DNA of 64,000 nt from DATFDN01 sp963756545 (lineage in GTDB: Bacteria > Pseudomonadota > Alphaproteobacteria > Acetobacterales > Acetobacteraceae): positions 186,001 through 250,000 of the forward strand of contig CAVWNY010000001.1 in NCBI GenBank assembly GCA_963756545.1, read 5' to 3'. Below the pieces are notes generated by a model. It saw only the letters and a program-made list of their open reading frames with translations. It made no database searches and was not told where the DNA came from. Shown piece by piece: positions 35,145-43,425 of this stretch (the first letter of the stretch is position 1; each line of letters starts with the position of its first letter). The position numbers and the translations under genes are program-made.

Positions 35145-35882
35145 TCAGTGCCCGAGGAACGCGCGCTGGACATAGCTGTCGGCCAGCAACTCCTGCCCGG
35201 TCCCGGCCAGCACCACCTCGCCCTTCTCCAGCACGTAGCCACGATGGGCGATGCGCAGCGACTGGTGAAGATTCTGCTCCACCAGCAGCACGCCGATGCC
35301 GCCTCGGTTCACCGCCCCGATCAGCCGGAAAAGCTCCTGCGTGACTGTGGGCATGAGGCCGAGCGATGGCTCGTCGAGGATGATGAGCCGGGGCTCGGCC
35401 ATCAGCCCGCGAGCGATGGCGAGCATCTGCTGCTCACCTCCGCTCATGGAGCCCGCGAGCTGGCCGCGCCGCTCGGCCAGGCGCGGAAAGAGCGCGAAAG
35501 CCTGCTCGACCAGCGCGGGAACCTGGCCCCAAGCCTTGACGTGCGCCCCAAGCTGGAGATTCTCCAGGACCGTCATCTGCGGGAACACCAAGCGTCCCTC
35601 GGGAACCAGCGTGACGCCGCGTCGGACGACGACATGGCTGGGCGCTCCCGCGAGCTGCTCTCCGCCGACGATGACCGAACCGCGTTGCGGCCGCAGCACG
35701 CCGGCGATCATCTTCACCGTGGTTGATTTGCCCGCCCCGTTCGCGCCCAGCAGCGCCACGATCTCGCCCTGCCCGACCGTGAGCGAGACGTTGCGGACGG
35801 CGAGCGCGCCGCCATAGGCGTAGGCCAGGGCAGCGACATCGAGCAGCATCGCGCCGGTCGGCTGTGTCGCTGCGGGCGGCAT
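35145..35882 (-). CDS. LivF-type ABC transporter ATP-binding protein (inverted, Liv-2)
   Basis: A 245-residue LivF-type ATPase. Walker A reads GANGAGKST near residue 46, the signature is MSGGEQQ, Walker B is LIILDEPSLGL and the switch region has LLVEQN. It is the missing second ATPase for the Liv-2 system, yet it is transcribed in the opposite direction. The ATG at 35882 overlaps the stop of the upstream 2OG-oxygenase gene in the arrangement TGATG, so its synthesis is probably coupled to the oxygenase; ATG at 35849 is an alternative that begins at the conserved MLLDV. Confidence 0.9.
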   Translation of the reverse strand: MPPAATQPTGAMLLDVAALAYAYGGALAVRNVSLTVGQGEIVALLGANGAGKSTTVKMIAGVLRPQRGSVIVGGEQLAGAPSHVVVRRGVTLVPEGRLVFPQMTVLENLQLGAHVKAWGQVPALVEQAFALFPRLAERRGQLAGSMSGGEQQMLAIARGLMAEPRLIILDEPSLGLMPTVTQELFRLIGAVNRGGIGVLLVEQNLHQSLRIAHRGYVLEKGEVVLAGTGQELLADSYVQRAFLGH

Positions 35883-36860
35883 CACGCTGAAGGCTGCTTG
35901 CGATAGGCGTAATTCCGGTCCAGCCGCTCCAGCAGGTAATCGCCGTAGCGCACCGGCGGGAATTTCGGCGGGTCCTCCGGGCCGCAACAGGTCGGTAGAA
36001 CGGCCACGATGCTGTCCATCGACATATCGAAGAAATAGGGACAGGAGTAACGATCGCCACCCGACAGATTTTTCACTCGGTGCGGCGTGGACTGCCACCG
36101 TCCGTTCGTCCAGCGGGCGAGCATGTCGGCGACGTTGACCACCCATGTGCCGGGGATGGGGGGCGCCTTCAGCCAGGTTCCGTCGCGACGGCGTACCTCC
36201 AGCCCACCGGCATTGTCCTGCGCCAGGATGGTGATGAAACCATAGTCGGTGTGCGGCGCGGAGCCGAACGCGTCATCGGGCGCGTCGGGCGCCTGCGGGG
36301 GGTAGTGCAGCAGCCGCAGAAAGGTCGTGGGCTGCTCGAAGAAGCGGGCGAACCAGTCCGGAGGCAGGCCGAGCGCGAGCGCCATGGGTCGGAGCAGGCG
36401 AAGGCAGAAGCCCCGCATCGCGCGCTCGTATCCCTCCACCGCTTCGCGAAATCCCGGCAAGTCGGGCCATTGATTCGGGCCTTCCAGCGGCCGTCCGAAG
36501 CGCGGATCCTCCGCAGGCACCTCGTGCATCAGCATGAACGACTCGCTGTCGTTCGGGCGCGTGACCCGCGCGACCGTCGAGGTTTCGATCAGCGACGTCC
36601 TCGGCGCCATGTAACCGCGATGAAAGCTGTTCATCGCGATCGCCTGCTTCATCGCCGGCGGCATCGCGTGGAAACGGCGGGAAGCGGCGAACACGTCCTC
36701 GCATCGGGATGCCTCCACGCCGATGCCGCGAAAATAGCAGAAGCCGATCCTGGTGAACGCTGAATCAAGCTGGCAAGCAAGGCTCGAACTCGTCCGAACC
36801 TTCGAAGTCTATGACGGGAAGCTGGTCGAGATCATCAAGCGGCAGCGCAACCGCGGCCAT
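35882..36860 (-). pseudogene. 2-oxoglutarate/Fe(II) oxygenase (isopenicillin-N-synthase-like), single-base frameshift
   Basis: The long frame (to GTG 36718) gives most of an IPNS-like oxygenase with the iron motif HTDYGF (HxD), the distal histidine in WQSTPHRVKN and the arginine strand ending in CPYFFDMSMDS. The protein would be truncated, but sequence upstream keeps reading as the same family: LDSAFTRIGFCYFRGIGV in the same frame and, after a shift near 36783, the typical start LPVIDFEGSDEFE, back to an ATG at 36860 with a good AGGGGAG ribosome site. Removing one C there yields a 325-residue, normal-length enzyme. It may be a pseudogene or an assembly error. The gene heads the unit that includes the inverted LivF. 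Confidence 0.7.
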
Positions 36861-37474
36861 TGTCTTGTCTCCCCTTATCGACGCGGCGCGCTCAGTCGAG
36901 GCGAACCCCATGCTTTCCGCGCACGGCGCCGGCGTAGTTCATGTTACGAAACCAGGTCATGTACTCGGGACAGGCAATCGGCTCGTAGCCCGGCGAGGCA
37001 GAGGCCGAGATCGACGACCGGAATTTCTTCGGCCGCATCGACGCGAGGGAGGGCGCATACACCGGCATGTGGCGGACCTCGGACGGCATCTCAGTTCCTG
37101 CACTCGACGGCCCGCCGCGTCAATATCTCCGATGGACCGAACGCGCCAACCAGCCCATGTCCCCCGCGGCGCGGCCTGCCACGCGCGGCCGTGATCCTGC
37201 ACCGGATGTGGAGCGACGAATTGAGTTCCGTTGGGGCAAGCAGTCGGGTGGCCAGGCCGCGCCAGCGGCGGCCTGAAAGAGGCGTTCCCGGTTCCGCCTG
37301 ACAAGGGCGGAGCCGTGTCGTTCCCGTGGGGGACGATGGGGCGAGGCCCCATTATGCGGCGGCCATGCGCCGGCCGCGAAGAGAAGCCTACGGGATCGGC
37401 ATGAGACGCGAGGAACAGCTTGACCTCGGCAACCCCAATCAGAGAAGACTCCAAATCCCAGACCAGCGCAGCCG
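36861..37474. other. long intergenic region with possible gene remnant
   Basis: About 610 bp between the 2OG-oxygenase start and the NitT/TauT-type permease. No intact gene is recognised. A 65-residue frame on the minus strand (36892-37089, listed separately) looks protein-like, and a short minus-strand stretch near 37000-37040 reads EEIPVVDLG in another frame, reminiscent of the start of a 2OG oxygenase. The rest translates to low-complexity shadow frames. The divergent promoters for both flanking genes should lie here. Confidence 0.4.
36892..37089 (-). pseudogene. possible C-terminal gene remnant, unassigned
   Basis: A 65-codon minus-strand frame that ends 31 bp before the oxygenase start. 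The C-terminal half (ACPEYMTWFRNMNYAG followed by VRGKHGVRLD) has a natural amino-acid composition and reads like the tail of a real protein, while the first part is less convincing. I cannot assign a family. It could be the end of an upstream operon partner broken by frameshifts or deletions. Confidence 0.25.
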
Positions 37475-39199
37475 ATGTCGAGCACCGTCCACCCCGCCTT
37501 CCTCGCTCGACGGCGGCTCCCCAATCGGTGGGACCTGTTCGCGATTCTGTTCGTGTTCGGCGCGCTCGCCGCGATGGCGCGCGTGGCGGGGGAGACCTTC
37601 GCGCCGATCAGCGCGCCGACGGCGCTGGCGGTCAGCCTCGACCCGGCCAACCTTCCTGGATACGCGGCGCGCACCACGCTGCGCATGTTCGCCGCACTCG
37701 CGGCCTCGCTCGTGTTTACCTTCACCTATGGCACGGCGGCGGCAAAGAGCCGGCGCGCGGGCGCCGTTCTGGTTCCGCTGCTCGACATCTTGCAGTCGGT
37801 GCCGATCCTCGGGTTCCTGACCTTCACCGTCGTCTTCTTCCTGAGCCTGTTCCCCGGCCGGGTGCTGGGGCTGGAGCTGGCCGCGATCTTCGCGATCTTC
37901 ACCAGCCAGGCCTGGAACATGGCGTTCAGCATGTACCAATCGCTGAGCACCCTGCCGGCCGACTTGCAAGAGGCGGCGCAGAGCTTCCGGCTCAGCGCCT
38001 GGCAGCGGTTCTGGCGGCTGGAGGTGCCGTTCGCCGTGCCGGGCCTGGTCTGGAACACGATGATGTCGATGTCGGGCGGTTGGTTCTTCGTCGTCGCCGC
38101 GGAGGCCGTGACGGTTGGCGAGAAGACATGGACCCTGCCGGGCATCGGCTCCTATGTCGCCCTGGCGCTGGAGCGGCGCGACATCGCGGCGGTCGGGTAC
38201 GCGATCGGGGCGATGTTGGTGGTGATCCTGCTCTACGATCAGCTGCTGTTCCGCCCGCTGGTCGCCTGGTCGGCCAAGTTCCGCTTCGAGACGACGGCGG
38301 CGCTCGACGCGCCGGACCCCTGGATGCTGCGGCTGGTGCGACGCACGCGCCTGCTGCGCGCGGCGGGAACGCTGGCGGGTGATGCGCTGGCCTGGGCGGG
38401 CGGGCTGCAACTGGGCCCCGCGCGCCGGCCCCGTTCGTTCCGAGCCCCCCCGTCGCGCGTGGTCGATGCGCTATGGCTGGCCGTGCTGGCCGCCGTGCTG
38501 GCCTGGGCGGTGTGGCGGATCGTGGGCTTCGTGGTGGGTCAGCTCACCTGGCCGGACGTTCGCGAGGCGGTGGTATTGGGCTGCGTCACCCTGGCCCGGG
38601 TCGCGGTGCTGATGGTGATCGCCACCCTGATCTGGGTTCCGATCGGGGTCTGGCTGGGACTGCGCCCGACTTGGGCGAGGCGGGCGCAGCCCGTGGCGCA
38701 GTTCCTGGCGGCGTTTCCCGCCAACCTGCTCTATCCGCCCTTCGTCCTGTTCATCGTGCATTTCCGCCTGAGCCCGGATGTGTGGCTGACGCCCCTGATG
38801 ATCCTCGGGACCCAGTGGTACATTGTATTCAACGTCATCGCCGGTGCCGCGGCGTTTCCGGGGGACCTGCGGGAGGCGGCGGCGAATTTCGGCGTCACCG
38901 GGCGGCTGTGGTGGCAGCGGGTCATGCTGCCGGGGATCATGGCTTATTACGTGACCGGGGCGATCACCGCCTCCGGCGGGTCCTGGAACGCCTCCATCGT
39001 CGCGGAGGTCGCTTCCTGGGGCGACACCCGTCTCGCGGCGCACGGGCTTGGCGCGTATATCGCGGAGGCGACCGAAAAGGGAGCGATGGCGCGGGTCGTG
39101 CTGGGGGTGGCGGTGATGTCGGGCTTCGTGCTGATCGTCAACAAGCTGCTGTGGCGGCCGCTCTACGCGTATGCAAGCCGGCGCCTGACCCTGACGTGA
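37475..39199 (+). CDS. ABC transporter permease with two permease domains (NitT/TauT type)
   Basis: A 574-residue double-permease protein of the nitrate/sulfonate/bicarbonate family. The first unit (residues about 60-265) has the coupling loop LQEAAQSFRLSAWQRFWRLEVPFAVPGL. The second unit (about 330-570) has LREAAANFGVTGRLWWQRVMLPGIMAYYVTGAITASGG. About twelve membrane helices are visible, so one chain could form the whole channel. Single-chain double permeases are known in this family (for example beside a two-domain ATPase protein). The ATPase gene follows 11 bp later; no binding protein gene is adjacent. Confidence 0.88.
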   Translation: MSSTVHPAFLARRRLPNRWDLFAILFVFGALAAMARVAGETFAPISAPTALAVSLDPANLPGYAARTTLRMFAALAASLVFTFTYGTAAAKSRRAGAVLVPLLDILQSVPILGFLTFTVVFFLSLFPGRVLGLELAAIFAIFTSQAWNMAFSMYQSLSTLPADLQEAAQSFRLSAWQRFWRLEVPFAVPGLVWNTMMSMSGGWFFVVAAEAVTVGEKTWTLPGIGSYVALALERRDIAAVGYAIGAMLVVILLYDQLLFRPLVAWSAKFRFETTAALDAPDPWMLRLVRRTRLLRAAGTLAGDALAWAGGLQLGPARRPRSFRAPPSRVVDALWLAVLAAVLAWAVWRIVGFVVGQLTWPDVREAVVLGCVTLARVAVLMVIATLIWVPIGVWLGLRPTWARRAQPVAQFLAAFPANLLYPPFVLFIVHFRLSPDVWLTPLMILGTQWYIVFNVIAGAAAFPGDLREAAANFGVTGRLWWQRVMLPGIMAYYVTGAITASGGSWNASIVAEVASWGDTRLAAHGLGAYIAEATEKGAMARVVLGVAVMSGFVLIVNKLLWRPLYAYASRRLTLT

Positions 39200-39210
39200 C
39201 GGAGCGCGCG

Positions 39211-40521
39211 ATGGCCGCCCATCCCAAGACGCCGGTGCTGATGGAGGTGCGGGCAGTGCGCCAAGCATACCACAAGGAGGCGAACGCCGATCTCGTGGTG
39301 CTGGACGACGTGAACGTCGCGCTGCGTGAGGGCGAGATGGTGGCGCTGCTCGGCCGGTCGGGGTCGGGCAAATCCACGCTACTGCGCATAGTCGCCGGGC
39401 TGCTGCGCCCCACGGCAGGACAGGTCCTGTGGCACGGCAACCCGATCGACGGACCGCCGGCGGGCATCGCGATGGTGTTTCAGAGTTTCGCGCTGTTTCC
39501 GTGGCTGAGCGTGCAGGAGAACGTGGAGCTCGGCCTGGAAGCGCGCGGGGTTCCCCGCGCCGAACGGGCGCGCCGCGCCGAGCAGGCGATCGACCTGATC
39601 GGCCTCGGCGGGTTCGAGAGCGCCTATCCCAAGGAGCTGTCGGGCGGGATGCGCCAGCGCGTCGGGCTGGCGCGCGCGCTGGTCGTGCACCCCGACCTGC
39701 TGCTCATGGACGAGCCGTTCAGCGCCCTGGACGTTCTGACAGCCGAGACGCTGCGAACCGACCTGATCGACCTCTGGACCGAGGGGCGGCTGCCGCTGAA
39801 ATCGGTGCTCATGGTCACGCACAACATCGAGGAGGCGGTTCTGATGTGCGACCGCATCCTGGTGTTCTCGGCCAATCCGGGGCGCGTCGCGCATGCGCTT
39901 CCCGTGCCGTTCCCGCACCCTCGCAACCGCTTGGACCCGGCGTTCCGCAAGCTGGTTGACGACATCTACGGGCTCATGACGCGCCGGAGTCCGCCCGGTG
40001 CCCGCCCGACCGGCACCGTGCCGGCTCCGAGCATCGACCTGCAACTCCACCGGGTCGGCACCAACCTGATATCGGGGCTGATCGAGGCGCTGGCCGCCCC
40101 GCCCTACAACGGCCGCGCCGACCTGCCGGCGCTGGCGGGGGCGTTGCAGCTTGAACTGGACGACCTCTTTCCTCTGGGAGAGTCGCTGCAACTGCTCCAG
40201 TTCGCCATGCTGGAGGAGGGCGACATCGTGTTGACGGATGCCGGGCGCGCCTTCGCCGCGGCGGACACCGACACGCGCAAGCGCCTGTTCGCCAACGCGC
40301 TGCTCGCGAACGTGCCACTGGTCGCGATGATCCGGCGCGTGCTGGACGAGCGCTGGAACCACCGCGCCTCCGCCGTGCGCTTCCGCGAGGAGCTGGAGGA
40401 CCACATGTCGCCGGAATACGCCGAGGACACGCTGCGCGCGACGATCGCATGGGGGCGCTACGCGGAGCTGTACAGCTACGACGAGGAGGCGGAGCAGTTC
40501 AGTCTGGAGGAGATGGAGTAG
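39211..40521 (+). CDS. ABC transporter ATP-binding protein with C-terminal AAA-associated domain (NitT/TauT type)
   Basis: A 436-residue protein. Residues about 8-260 form a NrtD/TauB/SsuB-type ATPase with Walker A GRSGSGKST, Q-loop FQSFALFPWLS, signature LSGGMRQRV, Walker B LLLMDEPFSALD and H-loop VTHNIEEAV. Residues about 285-430 form an extra AAA-associated C-terminal domain (HRVGTNLISGLIEAL ... DIVLTDAGRAFAAAD) found in a subgroup of these ATPases, probably regulatory. The ATG at 39211 is 11 bp after the permease stop. Its 3' end overlaps the convergent selB gene by 46 bp. Confidence 0.9.
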   Translation: MAAHPKTPVLMEVRAVRQAYHKEANADLVVLDDVNVALREGEMVALLGRSGSGKSTLLRIVAGLLRPTAGQVLWHGNPIDGPPAGIAMVFQSFALFPWLSVQENVELGLEARGVPRAERARRAEQAIDLIGLGGFESAYPKELSGGMRQRVGLARALVVHPDLLLMDEPFSALDVLTAETLRTDLIDLWTEGRLPLKSVLMVTHNIEEAVLMCDRILVFSANPGRVAHALPVPFPHPRNRLDPAFRKLVDDIYGLMTRRSPPGARPTGTVPAPSIDLQLHRVGTNLISGLIEALAAPPYNGRADLPALAGALQLELDDLFPLGESLQLLQFAMLEEGDIVLTDAGRAFAAADTDTRKRLFANALLANVPLVAMIRRVLDERWNHRASAVRFREELEDHMSPEYAEDTLRATIAWGRYAELYSYDEEAEQFSLEEME

Positions 40522-42401
40522 CCGGAGGGCACCTCGCGGAGCTGGCGGTAGTCGCCGACACGGCGGGTGAACTGGGTGGCGTCCAGGTGCTCCAGCAAGG
40601 GCACGCTGTATTTGCGGGAAATTCCGAGCGCGGCGCCGGCGTCGCCGACCAGCAGGCCGGGGCCGGTCGCCAGCAGGGGGCGCAACCGGCGACGCGCCTC
40701 CTCGATGGCGTCGCGATGGAACAGGATCTCGCGCTTCTGCACGCGGTCGGGCGCGCGCACCAGGACGCCCTCGCGCACCAGGCGATCCAGGGCGCGGCGG
40801 GTTTCGATGTCCTCGGGTTTGTCGGTGGGGGGCGTCAGACCGGCGCGGCGGAACGCCTCGGAGAGCTTCGCGTCGAGCATAGTAGCGGCGGCCTTGCGGG
40901 CGCGCTCCTGTTCCACGCGGATCAGGCGGATGCGGCTTGCCCGCTCGATCCGGCCGGCGGCGGCGAGGCGGGCGAGCGCCATGTCGAGCGCTTCCGCCCC
41001 GCAGCCTGGCAGCGCGGCGCGGAGCCGATCGCGCGCCAGCCCCTCGGGCCGCGCCGCCGAGGTGGCCTCCAGCACCCGCAGGACAGCCGCCTCCAGGCGC
41101 GCCAGTGCGGGCGCGGCGACCGCCACACCGGCGGCGATCAGGCCGCCTCCGCGTCGCAGCTCCGCCTCGATGCGGGCGGGCGACAGGCCGGCCAGGCGGG
41201 CAAGAGAGATCAGCGTCGCTCCGCGCGCGCCGGCGCGTTCGAGCGTCGCCGCGACGATCGCGACGGGCGGCTCGCGCGCCAGGGTCGCCGCCCAGGCGAG
41301 CGCGGCGGGATCGGCGCGTTTCAGGCGCTGCGCGGTCGCGTCCAGCACCCGGCCGCCAGCGACGAGGCGCGGCGGCGAGGTCAGCCGAAGGACGATGTGC
41401 TCCCCCACCGGCATCGCCGCACGCGGCGCGCAGCGGAGTTGGGCAAGGCAGGACTGCCCCGGCGCCAGCTCCGCGCGGTCCAGCAGGCGCAGCGTGGCGT
41501 CAACCTCGCTGGTGGCGAACAGCAGGCGCAGCTTCGTGGCCGAGACGAGCGGGGACGGCGCGCTGGGAGCGGCGTGAAGCGCGACCGTGAGCCAGGAGGA
41601 GGCGCTCAGCAGGCCAGGGGTGGCAAGCGCGAGGCCCTGGCGCACTTCGGCCGGCTCCACGGACCGCAGATTGACGGCCACGCGCTGGCCCGGCGCCGCG
41701 ACCGGGACGCTGGCCCTGCGTACCTGCACGCCCCGCACCCGCACCCGCCGGCCGGGCGCCAGCTCGACCTCGTCGCCGGCGGCGATCGTGCCCCAGCGCA
41801 GCGTCCCAGTGACCACGGTTCCGTAGCCGGCGACTGTGAAGGCGCGGTCGATCGGAAGATAGCAGGCTCCGCGATCGACGGGCACGCGGGCGCGCGCCGC
41901 TAGAGCGCCCAGCGCCTGCTTCAACGCCGCCATCCCGGTGCCGGCGATCGCGGAGACCGGCAACGGCGGCGGGGCGGCGAGCCCAAGCCCGGCGGCCAGC
42001 GAGGCGGCGGACGCCCCGACCGCCGCCGCCTGGTCGGGCGACACGAGGTCGCATTTGCTGACGGCGATGACGGCGGCGCGGACGCCCAGCAGGGCGGCCA
42101 CCTCGGCGTGCTCGATCGTCTGCGGCTTAAGCCCCTCATTCGCCGCGACGACCAGCAGGACGGCGCCGATACCGGTGGCGCCAGAAATCATCGTGCGGAT
42201 GAAGCGCTCGTGCCCCGGCATGTCGATGAGGTCGAGCACCCTGTCACCAACGGCGAGGTGGGCAAAGCCGAGCGCGATGGAGATGCCGCGGCGACGCTCC
42301 TCGGGCAGGCGGTCGGTCTCGATCCCGGTCAGCGCGCGCACAAGCGCGGTCTTGCCGTGATCGACGTGACCGATCACGCCGACGATGACGGCCGCGGCCA
42401 T
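40476..42401 (-). CDS. selB: selenocysteine-specific elongation factor SelB
   Basis: A 641-residue SelB, the GTPase that delivers Sec-tRNA(Sec) to the ribosome at SECIS-marked UGA codons. G-domain motifs: GHVDHGKT near residue 10, DMPGHERF for G3 and SKCD for G4. Two EF-Tu-like beta-barrel domains follow (TVAGYGTVVTGTL), and the C-terminal third contains the SelB winged-helix repeats that bind the SECIS hairpin, ending in YSVPLLEHLDATQFTRRVGD. The start at 42401 fits family N-termini; ATGs at 42416 and 42455 are in frame. No selA, selD or tRNA-Sec gene is seen in the window, which is unusual for selB. Its tail overlaps the convergent ABC gene. Confidence 0.92.
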   Translation of the reverse strand: MAAAVIVGVIGHVDHGKTALVRALTGIETDRLPEERRRGISIALGFAHLAVGDRVLDLIDMPGHERFIRTMISGATGIGAVLLVVAANEGLKPQTIEHAEVAALLGVRAAVIAVSKCDLVSPDQAAAVGASAASLAAGLGLAAPPPLPVSAIAGTGMAALKQALGALAARARVPVDRGACYLPIDRAFTVAGYGTVVTGTLRWGTIAAGDEVELAPGRRVRVRGVQVRRASVPVAAPGQRVAVNLRSVEPAEVRQGLALATPGLLSASSWLTVALHAAPSAPSPLVSATKLRLLFATSEVDATLRLLDRAELAPGQSCLAQLRCAPRAAMPVGEHIVLRLTSPPRLVAGGRVLDATAQRLKRADPAALAWAATLAREPPVAIVAATLERAGARGATLISLARLAGLSPARIEAELRRGGGLIAAGVAVAAPALARLEAAVLRVLEATSAARPEGLARDRLRAALPGCGAEALDMALARLAAAGRIERASRIRLIRVEQERARKAAATMLDAKLSEAFRRAGLTPPTDKPEDIETRRALDRLVREGVLVRAPDRVQKREILFHRDAIEEARRRLRPLLATGPGLLVGDAGAALGISRKYSVPLLEHLDATQFTRRVGDYRQLREVPSGYSISSRLNCSASSS

Positions 42402-42549
42402 TGGCGATGCTGGCATGGCGGCGACCGGGATCGCACGCATCCGCAAAGGCCACAAGGAAGCGGGCCATCAACGAGTGGTCATTGTCCTTGCCGCCCTCCG
42501 AACGATATGCCCCTGTTCGCACTGGATCGGCGGTTCGCTGGAGGAATGG

Positions 42550-43287
42550 ATGCGGATGGGCGCGCACGCGGTGGCTGGATTGGGCCTCGCCGTCTTTTTG
42601 GCGGCGGGCACGGCGGGCGCGCAGACGGCGGACACCGGCTCTCCCGCGGCGGGTACGCCCGCCCAGACGCCGCCACCAGCAACGGCCTCGCCCGCCCAGA
42701 CGCCGCCACCAGCAACGGCCTCGCCCGCCCAGAGGCCGCCACCACCGGCGGCTGTCCCGCCCGCCCAGACGCCACCACCAGCGGCGGCCTCCCAGATGCC
42801 GCCACCACCGGCGGCTGTCCCGCCCGCCCAGACCCCGCCACCGGCGGCGGCCTCCCAGATGCCGCCGCCACCGGCGGCTGTCCCGCCCGCCCAGACCCCG
42901 CCACCAGCGGCGGCCCCGCCCGCCCAGACGGCGCCACCGCCGGCGGCCCCGCCCGCGGAAACGGCGGCCAAGCCGGCGCCGGCGCCTCAGCCGCCGCCGA
43001 GCACCAAATACCGCACAAGCGGCGGCGAGCTTCGCGTTACATCGCTGATCGGCGCGACGGTTTACAACGATACCAAGCAGACCATCGGCACGATCAGCGA
43101 TGTGCTGCTGAACGCCGCGGACAAAGCTGACAAGGCGGTGCTGTCGGTCGGCGGTTTCCTTGGTGTCGGCAGTCGGCTGGTCGTGGTGCCGTTCACCGAT
43201 CTTCAGGTCGAGGCGGACCGGATCGTGCTGCCGGGGGCCACAAAGGTCTCCCTGGAAAACCTCTCCGCCTACCAGAGCGGAGGGTAA
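42550..43287 (+). CDS. PRC-barrel domain protein with Pro/Ala-rich repeats, exported
   Basis: A 245-residue protein with three parts: a signal peptide (MRMGAHAVAGLGLAVFLAAGTAGAQ, split at its hydrophobic core), about 130 residues of Pro/Ala/Gln repeats, and a C-terminal PRC-barrel domain (residues about 160-240; SLIGATVYNDTKQTIGTISDVLL). PRC-barrel proteins act in photosynthetic reaction centres, RNA processing and stress-related envelope functions. The Pro/Ala stretch would be an extended periplasmic linker. ATG 42550 has a nearby GGAGGA; ATG 42556 is an alternative. It lies divergent to selB and 138 bp before egtB. Confidence 0.75.
   Translation: MRMGAHAVAGLGLAVFLAAGTAGAQTADTGSPAAGTPAQTPPPATASPAQTPPPATASPAQRPPPPAAVPPAQTPPPAAASQMPPPPAAVPPAQTPPPAAASQMPPPPAAVPPAQTPPPAAAPPAQTAPPPAAPPAETAAKPAPAPQPPPSTKYRTSGGELRVTSLIGATVYNDTKQTIGTISDVLLNAADKADKAVLSVGGFLGVGSRLVVVPFTDLQVEADRIVLPGATKVSLENLSAYQSGG
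42658..42960 (+). repeat. in-gene tandem repeats encoding Pro/Ala-rich linker
   Basis: Two perfect 33-bp copies stand at 42658-42690 and 42691-42723 (unit PAQTPPPATAS). After them come degenerate related units, including a 63-bp unit (about 21 residues, starting PAQTPPPAAAS and containing QMPPPPAAVP) present twice with few changes. The array lies inside the PRC-barrel gene and keeps its frame. Such arrays change length easily by slippage or recombination. Confidence 0.85.
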
Positions 43288-43425
43288 AGTTCGTGTGAGG
43301 CCAGCGGAGACCCGCGTTTTGTGTCTCGCGCTCGCCCGCAACGGCCCGACATTGCCCCGACTGATTACCCCGCACCGACACCCCGAACTGAGCCCCCGGC
43401 TGGACGAGCGAAGACGGAGAGCAGG

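Noticed and set aside
42658..42960. Possible CRISPR array
   Set aside because: The repeats are direct, without unique spacers of constant length, and encode an in-frame Pro/Ala linker.
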